From the NCBI GenBank assembly GCA_037140475.1, contig JBAXEJ010000069.1, forward strand, positions 1 through 10,808: a stretch of 10,808 nt of DNA, written 5' to 3'. The stretch's first letter is position 1. The number at the start of each line of letters is the position of its first letter. The notes below the pieces were generated by a model that ran no database searches, had not been told where the DNA came from, and saw only the letters and a list, made by a program, of their open reading frames with translations. Origin of the DNA: PALSA-1006 sp037140475. GTDB taxonomy: Bacteria > Pseudomonadota > Gammaproteobacteria > Burkholderiales > Gallionellaceae. Positions 1 to 7,169 of the stretch are shown piece after piece. Position numbers and translations under genes: made by a program.

Positions 1-3000
1 ATAGCTCGGACAACACCACAAAAATCTTGCCATTCGCCTGTTCGCCATCCATCTGAGACGTAATGCCCATCAAAAACGGCACCACATCTAAACGTTTTAA
101 CTGAGGGGTAGTGAGCATCACTTTATATTCCCAAATTGGCTCACCGGCTTGGAGCAACTCCCAAGAAGCGAATTCTTTAATGAGCGCACTTTCAGCAGGC
201 GCCAGCTTTATCTTTTTCTCTGAGCTTTCTTGAGCCACAGGACAGTGCACGGCCACCAAAGTAATATCGTCCGACTGCTCCTGATCTACCATTTCACTTT
301 GCACAACCTGAATGAGTCGATCATACATACTGTCGCCTTTGCACCCTCTTGCTCGCATCATCATCATGTCGTAACCATCAAAGCCTCGATGCTTGCTAAT
401 CATTTCTGTTACACCATCGGAACAGCTCAGCAATTGGCATGCACCACCTTCGTAGCTTAAATGCTCAACCTGTGCGCTAAACAACTCTGGCTTAACAACG
501 CCTAAAGGTAAATGCTTGGACTGAAAACGATGCTCAATAAAACGCCCGCTCGCATCCACCATCACGACGGAAGGGCAGCCACCATTCCACACCTGTATAG
601 ATTGAGTTCCTACATCCACCGAGATCAGCACGCATGCCACGTAACGCGGCAATGGCAAATAGTCACGCACGCGGCGATTCATTTCTTTAGCAATCGAGGG
701 AATATCAAAACCCTTTGCGGTCATCTGATAGAAAGGCTGAGTAATCGGAATGACCGCGAGTGCTGCGGTTAAACCGTGCCCCGCGCTATCGGCCATCAAC
801 ACATGCAATCGATTATCGGGTGTGCGGGCAAAGGCAACAATATCACCGCTAAAGTTAGCGGCGGGTTTAAGCATAAACTGCACTAGTGGATCGCTGATTT
901 TATCCATCGCACTAAATTGCTGAATAAAATCCCGAGCAATCGCTTCTTCTTCCTTCACCTGCTCACTATATTGCTGCAACAGGCGATTTTGTTTTAATAG
1001 CTGCCCCGACATTCTGACCTGTTCCGCCTTAATCAAAACGCGCTGAGTAATATCGACAAAGGTCACGATGACGCCAACGACGACGCTGCTTTTAACAATG
1101 GGGTGCGCCCAGTATTCAACAGATAACGCTACACCATCTTTTCGGCGAAAAATTTCATGCTCAACATTGATTGGCTGCTGCGTACTCAACACTCGCATCC
1201 ATTTACATTCCTCTAATGAGAAGGGTGTGCCGTCAACATTTGAATGGCCAATTACATCAAACATTCGCCGCCCCACACTGATCTCATTTTCTGCGTATCC
1301 CAGCACCTCCCCAAAAGCACGATTCACAAAAACACTTTGCCCCAAAGCATCCACCGCAAACACACCCTCAGCCATTGCATTCAACAAACCCTGCATATTG
1401 TCTTTGGCTTCCAGCATATCGCGCTCAAGTGCCTTGCGCTTACTGATATCTTGCTTAACCGCAACAAAGTGGATCACCTCGCCAGCATCGGATACCAGCG
1501 GCGCAATCGACATCTCTTCCCAATACAAAGTGCGATCTTTACGTCGGTTTAAGAGCTCTCCACTCCACACTTGCTTACTCAAAATGACCTGCCACATCTC
1601 GCGATAAAAATCATCAGCTTGCAAACCAGATTTAAGCAGCTGCCCCACCACCTCGCCCTGAGCCTCTTTTAGCTCATAGCCACTCAAACTAGAGAAGGCT
1701 GCATTCGCCCATTCCAAACGCCCCTGCGTATCAGTAATCACGATTGCGTTAGCCGCCGCATTCAAGGCAAATTCTTTCAAACGTAATTCTTCTCGCGCAC
1801 GCACGCGCTCCGTCACATCTCGTTGCACTGCAACGAACTGACTTAGCTCACCGCGGACATCGAATACAGGTTCGATGCTGAGCTCGTTCCAGAAAGGTGT
1901 TCCATCTTTACGGTAATTAAGTATCTCGCCGAAGAAAGGCTGTTGCTTACTAAGTAGGTCATGAATTTTTGCGATGGTCTTAGCGCTGGTATCCGCACCT
2001 TGCAAAATCACCGTGGACTTTCCCAACATCTCGGCGCTGGAATAGCCGGTTATTTTTTCAAATTCCGCATTGACGTAGGTGATCAATCGATCAACACCTG
2101 AAATTGTGACTCCTTGAGATACCTTAGAGAGTGCTGCATCGCGCAACTTTAGCTCAGTGAGGCTTTCGTTCAGCTCTGCATCAAGTGCCTTTTGCTCGGT
2201 CACATCCATGATGAAACCATTCCACAATACCGAGCCGTCTTCTTGCCTTATGGGCAGCGCGTTACCTTGCAACCAACGCACCTCACCCTCTTCAAATTTA
2301 ACGCGATACTCGTGTCTCCATAACGACAGTTCGCGTGCCGATAGTTGAATACTTTCAGCGACACCCTGAAGGTCAGATGGATGGATAATATCGAATACTT
2401 TGGTAGCGTCTTCACTGACCTCTTCAGGAGAGCAACGGTAAATTTCACGCACCGCCTCGCTAGCGTAGGGAAAATGCGAACTCCCATCTGCATTCAGTTG
2501 ATACTCAAAAACCATTCCAGGTGCACGATTCACGAGACGATTCAAGCGTGCTGAAGCAGCATGCTCTGCCGCAACCAGATCCTCACGCTTGCGCAGCAAT
2601 AAAATCCAAAATTGAATGCCCGCAATAATGGCCACACCCAGCAACGCCAAAACCAACGACAACTGCATTCTTCTCTCTGCAAAGTTAACGGCAAAGTGCA
2701 CTCGTCTCATCACATAAACAGACAAGCCCTCCTCTTTCATTTCACGCTGATGAAGAATCAAAGGTACTCGTTCGTGAGTAAAAAATTGTAACTCTGGAAA
2801 AGCTGGCGTACGCCACTGCCCCAGCGCCAAACTTACAAAATCACTCTGGCGGTATCGCGCCTTGCGCTCACTCTCAGATAGATTAGCAATTTTGCTATTG
2901 GGCAACGCTCGCATTTCAAATGAACGATCACTGGCGAGAATGACAATACCGTTTTCGTCCGCAATCATTGCGTCTGCCTGATCAATCCAACTGACCAACT

Positions 3001-3640
3001 TAGAAACATTGAGTTTCGCCGCAGCAACACCCACGATACGACCCTGAGAAAATATCGGTGCACTAAAATACAAACCTGGAATTTTTGAAACGGAGCCTAC
3101 TGCATATTGATAGCCGTTTTTTCCAGCCATTGCACTTTTAAAATAATCTCGTTGACCATAATTAGCGCCCACAAAACTTGCTGCCTGTGTAGCGTTACTG
3201 GCGGCAATACAATTGCCATCAGCATCCATCACATAGGCAACTTCAACCCCCAGCGTGCTTGCCAAACTTGCTAGGCGCAAATTACTGGACGCGAGCACCG
3301 GATGAGTTTCAAAAAATCTTCGCTTTTGCTCGACGGGCGCATTGGTTGGTATTTTTTTAACGTCGGCAAGCGTTAAGGTTTTGATTGCCGCGGCTTCATT
3401 AGCCACTACTTGAGCAGCGCCATGCAATTGAGCCAGATGCTGACCAACCGCCTCGGCCACCGTAGCCGACTGCCGCTCTAAAGCCGCCTTTTCCACGTTG
3501 ATTAAACTCTGTAATTGCGAAGTTAAAAAATGATCTGCAATCCCCCACGCAAACAAAATCCAAACCGCAGAAACGCCAAGCACCAATAGCGTGGAAGTTT
3601 TTTGAATCTGATTAAGTAGCGTATTCACGGACAAAGTCAT
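1..3640 (-). CDS. Membrane sensor phosphatase: DctB-like Cache, four PAS domains, SpoIIE-type PP2C phosphatase, start of HATPase (3' end beyond window)
   Basis: The reverse strand stays open from an ATG at 3640 to the left edge, giving 1213 complete codons with no stop. Order: TM helix about 15-38; periplasmic double Cache about 45-320 with a YGQRDYF / VGS-S--PGLYFSAPI pattern like the DctB C4-dicarboxylate sensor; TM helix about 327-347; PAS domains about 363-481, 502-610, 619-735 and 740-866, each ending in a D-(V/I)-T/S-x-R/Q-type PAC end; a short coiled coil; then a SpoIIE/PP2C phosphatase about 910-1134. The phosphatase metal ligands are visible: D933 (FSGD), D951 (ADSAGHG), D1075 (SDGVTE) and D1124-D1125 (SDDIT). 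After residue 1150 the sequence resembles the HATPase found fused to such phosphatases, and it is cut at the N-box (VVLSEL). Family knowledge: these enzymes act in partner-switching (anti-anti-sigma dephosphorylation, with the HATPase acting as kinase). The ligand is inferred, not shown. It starts 33 bases after pldA, without a strong ribosome site, so it is probably the last known member of the msrB-dipZ-msrA-pldA operon. Confidence 0.93.
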   Translation of the reverse strand, partial: MTLSVNTLLNQIQKTSTLLVLGVSAVWILFAWGIADHFLTSQLQSLINVEKAALERQSATVAEAVGQHLAQLHGAAQVVANEAAAIKTLTLADVKKIPTNAPVEQKRRFFETHPVLASSNLRLASLASTLGVEVAYVMDADGNCIAASNATQAASFVGANYGQRDYFKSAMAGKNGYQYAVGSVSKIPGLYFSAPIFSQGRIVGVAAAKLNVSKLVSWIDQADAMIADENGIVILASDRSFEMRALPNSKIANLSESERKARYRQSDFVSLALGQWRTPAFPELQFFTHERVPLILHQREMKEEGLSVYVMRRVHFAVNFAERRMQLSLVLALLGVAIIAGIQFWILLLRKREDLVAAEHAASARLNRLVNRAPGMVFEYQLNADGSSHFPYASEAVREIYRCSPEEVSEDATKVFDIIHPSDLQGVAESIQLSARELSLWRHEYRVKFEEGEVRWLQGNALPIRQEDGSVLWNGFIMDVTEQKALDAELNESLTELKLRDAALSKVSQGVTISGVDRLITYVNAEFEKITGYSSAEMLGKSTVILQGADTSAKTIAKIHDLLSKQQPFFGEILNYRKDGTPFWNELSIEPVFDVRGELSQFVAVQRDVTERVRAREELRLKEFALNAAANAIVITDTQGRLEWANAAFSSLSGYELKEAQGEVVGQLLKSGLQADDFYREMWQVILSKQVWSGELLNRRKDRTLYWEEMSIAPLVSDAGEVIHFVAVKQDISKRKALERDMLEAKDNMQGLLNAMAEGVFAVDALGQSVFVNRAFGEVLGYAENEISVGRRMFDVIGHSNVDGTPFSLEECKWMRVLSTQQPINVEHEIFRRKDGVALSVEYWAHPIVKSSVVVGVIVTFVDITQRVLIKAEQVRMSGQLLKQNRLLQQYSEQVKEEEAIARDFIQQFSAMDKISDPLVQFMLKPAANFSGDIVAFARTPDNRLHVLMADSAGHGLTAALAVIPITQPFYQMTAKGFDIPSIAKEMNRRVRDYLPLPRYVACVLISVDVGTQSIQVWNGGCPSVVMVDASGRFIEHRFQSKHLPLGVVKPELFSAQVEHLSYEGGACQLLSCSDGVTEMISKHRGFDGYDMMMMRARGCKGDSMYDRLIQVVQSEMVDQEQSDDITLVAVHCPVAQESSEKKIKLAPAESALIKEFASWELLQAGEPIWEYKVMLTTPQLKRLDVVPFLMGITSQMDGEQANGKIFVVLSEL

Positions 3641-3673
3641 TTTGTTTTCACTGGCGCTAATCAATAATTTTGC

Positions 3674-4588
3674 TTAGTCCATCGGAAATGAAAATCCGAA
3701 TCCCCAAGCAGTATGAAAGTGGTTGTAATCGAGCAGGCTCTCGCCATAACCCCTAAAGTATTGCGCATGAATGTTGATGTGAGGCTCGTCCGTGGTACCC
3801 AAAAAGAGCCATGAAGAAATTGGGGCGGCAATATCAATTTTCACCGCCTTGCTTCTGCCCAGTGCCGAAATCTCCCAACCACCCTGTTGCAATAAACGTA
3901 ACTCAAGTTCTCGGTAGCCCATGTAGTCGGCGATGTCTGCATTATCGTCAGAAGCTGGGTTCTCGGCGTATCTTTTCCACCAACGCCCCATGAGCACCGC
4001 ACGAAACTCACCGCCACCGTCCAACTCAAGCCCTGTTTGCACATAGGCCCTGTCCCACGCCCGTGACCGGGGCTTCGATTCACCATTGGATTGATGCACC
4101 ACCCCGAAGTTAAGCAAACTAAAACTACTTGGTCGGATGGAGTAAATAAATTCTGGTTCGTAATTCACCTCGCGCATTGGCCGAGAATTGCCATTGTCGT
4201 GATATTGCCAAAAAACCTGTTGCGTGTAGGCGAACCACAACGCACCGAATTGGCGTAAATCAATTAAGTCATGTTTAACGCTTACTTGAAACTTCACATC
4301 TCGGTTATCTAGGTTGTAAGGCGTCAATATTTGGTTTTGAAGATTGGGGCTGGTTGGTGAATTATTGACCGGCTCAGTGCGCGCATAGAGCAGCAAATAA
4401 TTTTGCTTATACGGCTTGAGCTCTAAATTAGGCTCCCAATCTTTGGCCATCCCCGTGGCTCCCGCATAGAGAGGCTTATGTGCCTTAGCACGACTTTTCC
4501 TAGCAGCTTCCGCAGAAGTCACCGCGCCCACCAAAAAAAAGAAGGTGGTAAACACACAGAGTAGCTGGCGAATTGTTGCTCGATTCAT
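3674..4588 (-). CDS. pldA: Outer-membrane phospholipase A (OMPLA/PldA family)
   Basis: A 304-residue calcium-dependent outer-membrane beta-barrel phospholipase that removes acyl chains from phospholipids misplaced in the outer leaflet. From the ATG at 4588 a clear Sec signal peptide follows (MNR, hydrophobic core LLCVFTTFFFLVGAV, cleavage after AEA). Hallmarks aligned with E. coli OMPLA: the YTQQVFWQ strand, REVNYEPEF, the HQSNG box with catalytic His165 and Ser167, then S-R-A-W-D-R, a W-x-K-R region, DYMGY, and the C-terminal YFRGYGESLLDYN and terminal barrel strand. The third triad residue, Asn156 in E. coli, is Asp179 here. A GTG at 4663 would add 25 residues in front of the signal peptide and cannot be excluded, because a GAGGGG tract precedes it. 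The gene lies downstream of msrA and 33 bases before the sensor-phosphatase gene, suggesting co-transcription and an envelope-repair role. Family assignment is secure; the start is less so. Confidence 0.92.
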   Translation of the reverse strand: MNRATIRQLLCVFTTFFFLVGAVTSAEAARKSRAKAHKPLYAGATGMAKDWEPNLELKPYKQNYLLLYARTEPVNNSPTSPNLQNQILTPYNLDNRDVKFQVSVKHDLIDLRQFGALWFAYTQQVFWQYHDNGNSRPMREVNYEPEFIYSIRPSSFSLLNFGVVHQSNGESKPRSRAWDRAYVQTGLELDGGGEFRAVLMGRWWKRYAENPASDDNADIADYMGYRELELRLLQQGGWEISALGRSKAVKIDIAAPISSWLFLGTTDEPHINIHAQYFRGYGESLLDYNHFHTAWGFGFSFPMD

Positions 4589-4659
4589 GCGCTTTATAGT
4601 TTGAGAATAAACCGTAATGGCGATTAATTTAATGGAGGAGAGCTTATCAGCAAATCCCC

Positions 4660-4674
4660 TCACTCGCCCCTCAT
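4660..4674 (-). other. Four-codon mini-frame overlapping the alternative GTG start of pldA
   Basis: Between msrA and pldA the minus strand reads GCGAGG ATG AGG GGC GAG TGA. The TGA overlaps the GTG at 4663, the alternative long pldA start. It could couple translation of msrA/pldA, or be chance in a G-rich spacer. The preferred pldA start at 4588 does not need it. Confidence 0.2.
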
Positions 4675-4686
4675 CCTCGCAAAAAA

Positions 4687-5292
4687 CTATTGATAAATCG
4701 CAGGAAAAAGCTTGCGCAACTGTTCAATTTTGGGCTGGTCATTAATCACGATGTAAAGTTGATACGGGTGTCGTGCCAGATAGTCTTGATGATATGCCTC
4801 TGCTACGTAAAATTGCTGCAAAGGAACGACTTGGGTCACGACAGGCGCATTGAATGCTTTCGCAGAAGTGATCTGGCCCATCATTTTTTGCGCGAGAACT
4901 TGTTGCTCACTGCTGGTATAAAAAATCGCTGAACGATATTGGCTACCCGTATCAGGCCCTTGGCGATTAAGCTGGGTCGGATCGTGTGCCACGTTGAAAA
5001 AAACTTCCAATAATTGTGAATATGAAATTTGCGTCGGATTAAAACGCACTCGCACGGCTTCGGCGTGCCCCGTATTCCCCCCGCTCACCTGCTCATAACG
5101 TGCCGTCGCTGCGCTACCGCCGGCATAGCCCGACTCTACTTTGTGCACGCCTTTTACATGCTTAAATACCGCAGCCACACCCCAAAAACAGCCGCCCGCA
5201 AATACTGCCACCTGCTCTTCCGCCCAAGCAACAGGGGCCGCGAACAAGCCACAAAACATCAAGCAATAAAACATGTTTCTCAATATAATCAT
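4687..5292 (-). CDS. msrA: Periplasmic peptide methionine-S-sulfoxide reductase MsrA
   Basis: A 201-residue enzyme that reduces the S-epimer of methionine sulfoxide in oxidised proteins. It has a Sec signal peptide (residues 1-24, cleavage after AWA), so it acts in the periplasm rather than the cytosol. The active-site motif GGCFWG gives the catalytic Cys35. Other family marks are SGYAGG, YEQVSGGNTGHAEAV, a V-x-x-NPTQ-like stretch, FF--AHDPTQLNRQGPDTGSQYRS and YVAEAYHQDYL. After signal cleavage Cys35 is the only cysteine, so the usual C-terminal resolving cysteines are absent and the sulfenic acid must be reduced directly by a partner. The ATG at 5292 is preferred over an overlapping TTG at 5325, because it gives a normal signal peptide; an ATG at 5274 is also possible. 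It begins 13 bases after the dipZ stop, so it is very likely co-transcribed with dipZ, the natural electron donor candidate. Confidence 0.95.
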   Translation of the reverse strand: MIILRNMFYCLMFCGLFAAPVAWAEEQVAVFAGGCFWGVAAVFKHVKGVHKVESGYAGGSAATARYEQVSGGNTGHAEAVRVRFNPTQISYSQLLEVFFNVAHDPTQLNRQGPDTGSQYRSAIFYTSSEQQVLAQKMMGQITSAKAFNAPVVTQVVPLQQFYVAEAYHQDYLARHPYQLYIVINDQPKIEQLRKLFPAIYQ

Positions 5293-5305
5293 ATAGATAT
5301 AGATA

Positions 5306-7003
5306 TTAGCCAAACGTAAAAGCAAACGCCTGAGCGCCTTCGTCTAAAAACTCAATCTGAAAAGTGCGCTCTTTCAGCTCGCCATTTTGGCGCACCAGTT
5401 GATACAAGCGCTCGCCCTGAATCACCCCATTACCTTGCGCATCAATATCTAAACCATGATCTGGGCCGGGAGCAGCGCCATCCAACAACACCCTAAATCG
5501 CACTGCTTTGCCGCCTTGCGAACCCAACACCAGATGCAAATCTCGCCCTTGAAAACGATAAACAACTTTGCCGTTAACTGCTTTTGATTCGATTACTTGC
5601 GGCGACACAATCCAATCTCCTTGCAACGCCCAGTGATCTAATTTGAGCTTAGTCGGCAAGGTGTAGCGCGCCAATTCATCCCGTTTAACGCGCTGCACAG
5701 ACGACCAATTTTCTTGCCGCGAATACCCCAAATAGGTTTCTGGTGATTTACGCCCTACAACTGCTGCCACCGCTACGCCGGTCGTTGTCACATTGGACAA
5801 TTTCTTGCCTAACGCCACACCTTGTCCGGCTTCTTTCAACAAGGACTGAATCATCAACTCGGTTTCTTCATACGCACCTTCGCCAAAATGCTGATGCCGC
5901 ACACGCCCTTGCGCGTCGATCAAATAGTGCGCAGGCCAATAGCGATTATTAAAAGTATTCCAAATCGTATATTGATTATCTAAAGCCACGGGGTAACGAA
6001 TACCCAAGTCATTGACGGCTTTACTCACGTTTTGCAGATCATATTCAAAGGCAAACTCGGGGGCGTGCACCCCCACAATCACCAAGCCATGCGCGCGATA
6101 TTTTTCATCCCAAGCTTTTAGGTAAGGCAAAGTTCGCAAACAATTAATACAGGAGTAAGTCCAAAAATCCACTAGCACCACCTTGCCACGCAACATCTCA
6201 TTATCAAGGGGCGCTGCGTTAAGCCAGTGTGTCGCACCTCGCAGCGAAGGCGCCATCGGTTTATCTGTAGCTGGTGCCGCCACAGGCGCGGGCACATATT
6301 GATCTAGCAATTTTTGCTCAATACCGGCGGTGCTTAAAAATGAAAACTTAGACAAGAAGCGCACATCCCATCCCATTGCAATAGCTACCACGCACGTAAC
6401 CACGATGACTCCCAGCCCACGCCGCAGCCACTCTTCACCACCCAGGCCGTGCTTTAACAAACGTAGCACTCGCTCTCCTGCGAACAAAGCAAGCCCCAAG
6501 GAAGATATCGCGCCCGCGGCAAAAAAAAGCAACAACAATGCGCTAGTAAGATTTACTCCTTGCAGAGCCGCGCCCGCCAACACCAAACCCAAAATCGGAC
6601 CAGCACAAGGCGCCCATAAAAAACCTACGGCAACCCCTAGCAACAACGAGCCTTTAACACTCGTTTTTTGATCTACTTGCTGCTGAATGTGACCACCTAA
6701 TGCCACCAAAGGGCGCATGAGCCAAGCTGACAGGGACGGAATAATCAGCGCCGCCCCCAGTAGTGCCAATAACAACAGAGCTAAATAGCGCCCATACTGA
6801 GTCAACTCCACTAACCACGCACCACCGGCCACTGCAAAGCTCGCCAATACCGTAAATGTGGCTGCAATGCCCAGTAATACCGGCAAACCCGATCGTATAA
6901 AAGACTGATCTGCGCGCATAAAAATGAACGGCAACACTGGCAACACGCAGGGGCTCATGATGGTGAGAATTCCACCGAGATAGGAGAGCAAAAATATCAG
7001 CAT
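5306..7003 (-). CDS. dipZ: DipZ-like thiol-disulfide transporter: CcdA-type membrane domain + periplasmic thioredoxin domain + C-terminal CBM-like domain
   Basis: A 565-residue inner-membrane protein. Residues 1-215 form about six TM helices of the CcdA/DsbD type, with the electron-carrying cysteine pair C19 (MSPCVLPVLP) and C133 (LWAPCAGPILG). After a Pro/Ala-rich linker (about 235-255), residues about 256-395 form a thioredoxin-like domain with the active site YSCINCLRTLPYL (C285, C288), the GVHAPEFAFE stretch and a cis-Pro at about P357 (WPAHYLID). Residues about 410-565 (starting SPETYLGYSR) match the C-terminal module of mycobacterial DipZ, which has a carbohydrate-binding-module fold. 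Family role: electrons from cytoplasmic thioredoxin cross the membrane to periplasmic partners. Lying between msrB and msrA, it is inferred to recycle those two reductases, a split counterpart of DsbD plus the neisserial PilB (Trx-MsrA-MsrB) protein. The ATG lacks a close Shine-Dalgarno; a short SD-led leader frame overlaps it. Confidence 0.93.
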   Translation of the reverse strand: MLIFLLSYLGGILTIMSPCVLPVLPFIFMRADQSFIRSGLPVLLGIAATFTVLASFAVAGGAWLVELTQYGRYLALLLLALLGAALIIPSLSAWLMRPLVALGGHIQQQVDQKTSVKGSLLLGVAVGFLWAPCAGPILGLVLAGAALQGVNLTSALLLLFFAAGAISSLGLALFAGERVLRLLKHGLGGEEWLRRGLGVIVVTCVVAIAMGWDVRFLSKFSFLSTAGIEQKLLDQYVPAPVAAPATDKPMAPSLRGATHWLNAAPLDNEMLRGKVVLVDFWTYSCINCLRTLPYLKAWDEKYRAHGLVIVGVHAPEFAFEYDLQNVSKAVNDLGIRYPVALDNQYTIWNTFNNRYWPAHYLIDAQGRVRHQHFGEGAYEETELMIQSLLKEAGQGVALGKKLSNVTTTGVAVAAVVGRKSPETYLGYSRQENWSSVQRVKRDELARYTLPTKLKLDHWALQGDWIVSPQVIESKAVNGKVVYRFQGRDLHLVLGSQGGKAVRFRVLLDGAAPGPDHGLDIDAQGNGVIQGERLYQLVRQNGELKERTFQIEFLDEGAQAFAFTFG

Positions 7004-7035
7004 AAAGTGCTTGATTCGCTACTTAACGTTTTCAA
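6997..7035 (-). other. Possible 12-codon leader frame overlapping the dipZ start
   Basis: On the minus strand a GAGGAG (7048-7043) is followed 7 bases later by a TTG. That frame runs 12 codons (peptide MKTLSSESSTLC if translated) and stops with TGA at 6999-6997, overlapping the first codons of dipZ in another frame. dipZ itself has no good ribosome site, so termination-reinitiation is conceivable. This may equally be chance; it is recorded because the GAGGAG is the only strong ribosome-site-like signal before dipZ. Confidence 0.25.
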
Positions 7036-7048
7036 TTCGACGCTCCTC

Positions 7049-7169
7049 AAAAATTAAAATTTATAAACAAGACACGGCGCGAACACAAAATTGCGACGCA
7101 GCATATGCGTTATATGTAAGGAGTAATTTTTTGTGAGCAACACAGTATTGTGACTAAATTTGGATTTTT
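7049..7169 (+). mobile_element. MITE-like dispersed repeat, copy A (121 bp)
   Basis: This copy is about 84% identical (about 103 of 122 aligned columns, hand alignment) to the reverse complement of 9860-9981. Its ends are imperfect inverted repeats: AAAAATTAAAATTT at the left, and AAAAATCCAAATTT read inwards from the right. A small central hairpin (CATAT-GCGTT-ATATG, 7102-7116) is followed by the invariant block ATGTAAGGAGTAATTTTTT. There is no coding capacity, and no target-site duplication that I can see. It lies between msrB and dipZ and its right edge overlaps two bases of the msrB stop codon. The minus strand of its left end carries TTGTGT, 17 bases, then TATAAA, a weak promoter-like pair pointing at dipZ. 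The non-autonomous mobile-element label is inferred from the structure and the second copy. Confidence 0.75.

Noticed and set aside
1068..1607. A 179-codon plus-strand open frame opposite the PAS region
   Set aside because: It lies wholly within the antisense of the sensor gene, whose minus-strand frame gives coherent PAS domains. The plus-strand product has a Ser/Thr/Cys-rich composition typical of shadow frames and no recognisable domain.
1810..2140. Second PAS domain as a LOV photoreceptor
   Set aside because: The local pattern GKSTVILQG resembles the LOV GRNCRFLQG box but lacks the flavin-binding cysteine, so blue-light sensing by LOV chemistry is not supported.
5293..5325. TTG start of msrA overlapping dipZ
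   Set aside because: It would add 11 residues (LLRLANIYIY) before a complete signal peptide and has no ribosome-site support.
6330..6671. A 113-codon plus-strand open frame inside dipZ
   Set aside because: It is antisense to the CcdA-type membrane domain. The product is low-complexity Pro/Ser/Lys/Asn-rich and has no ribosome site or domain.
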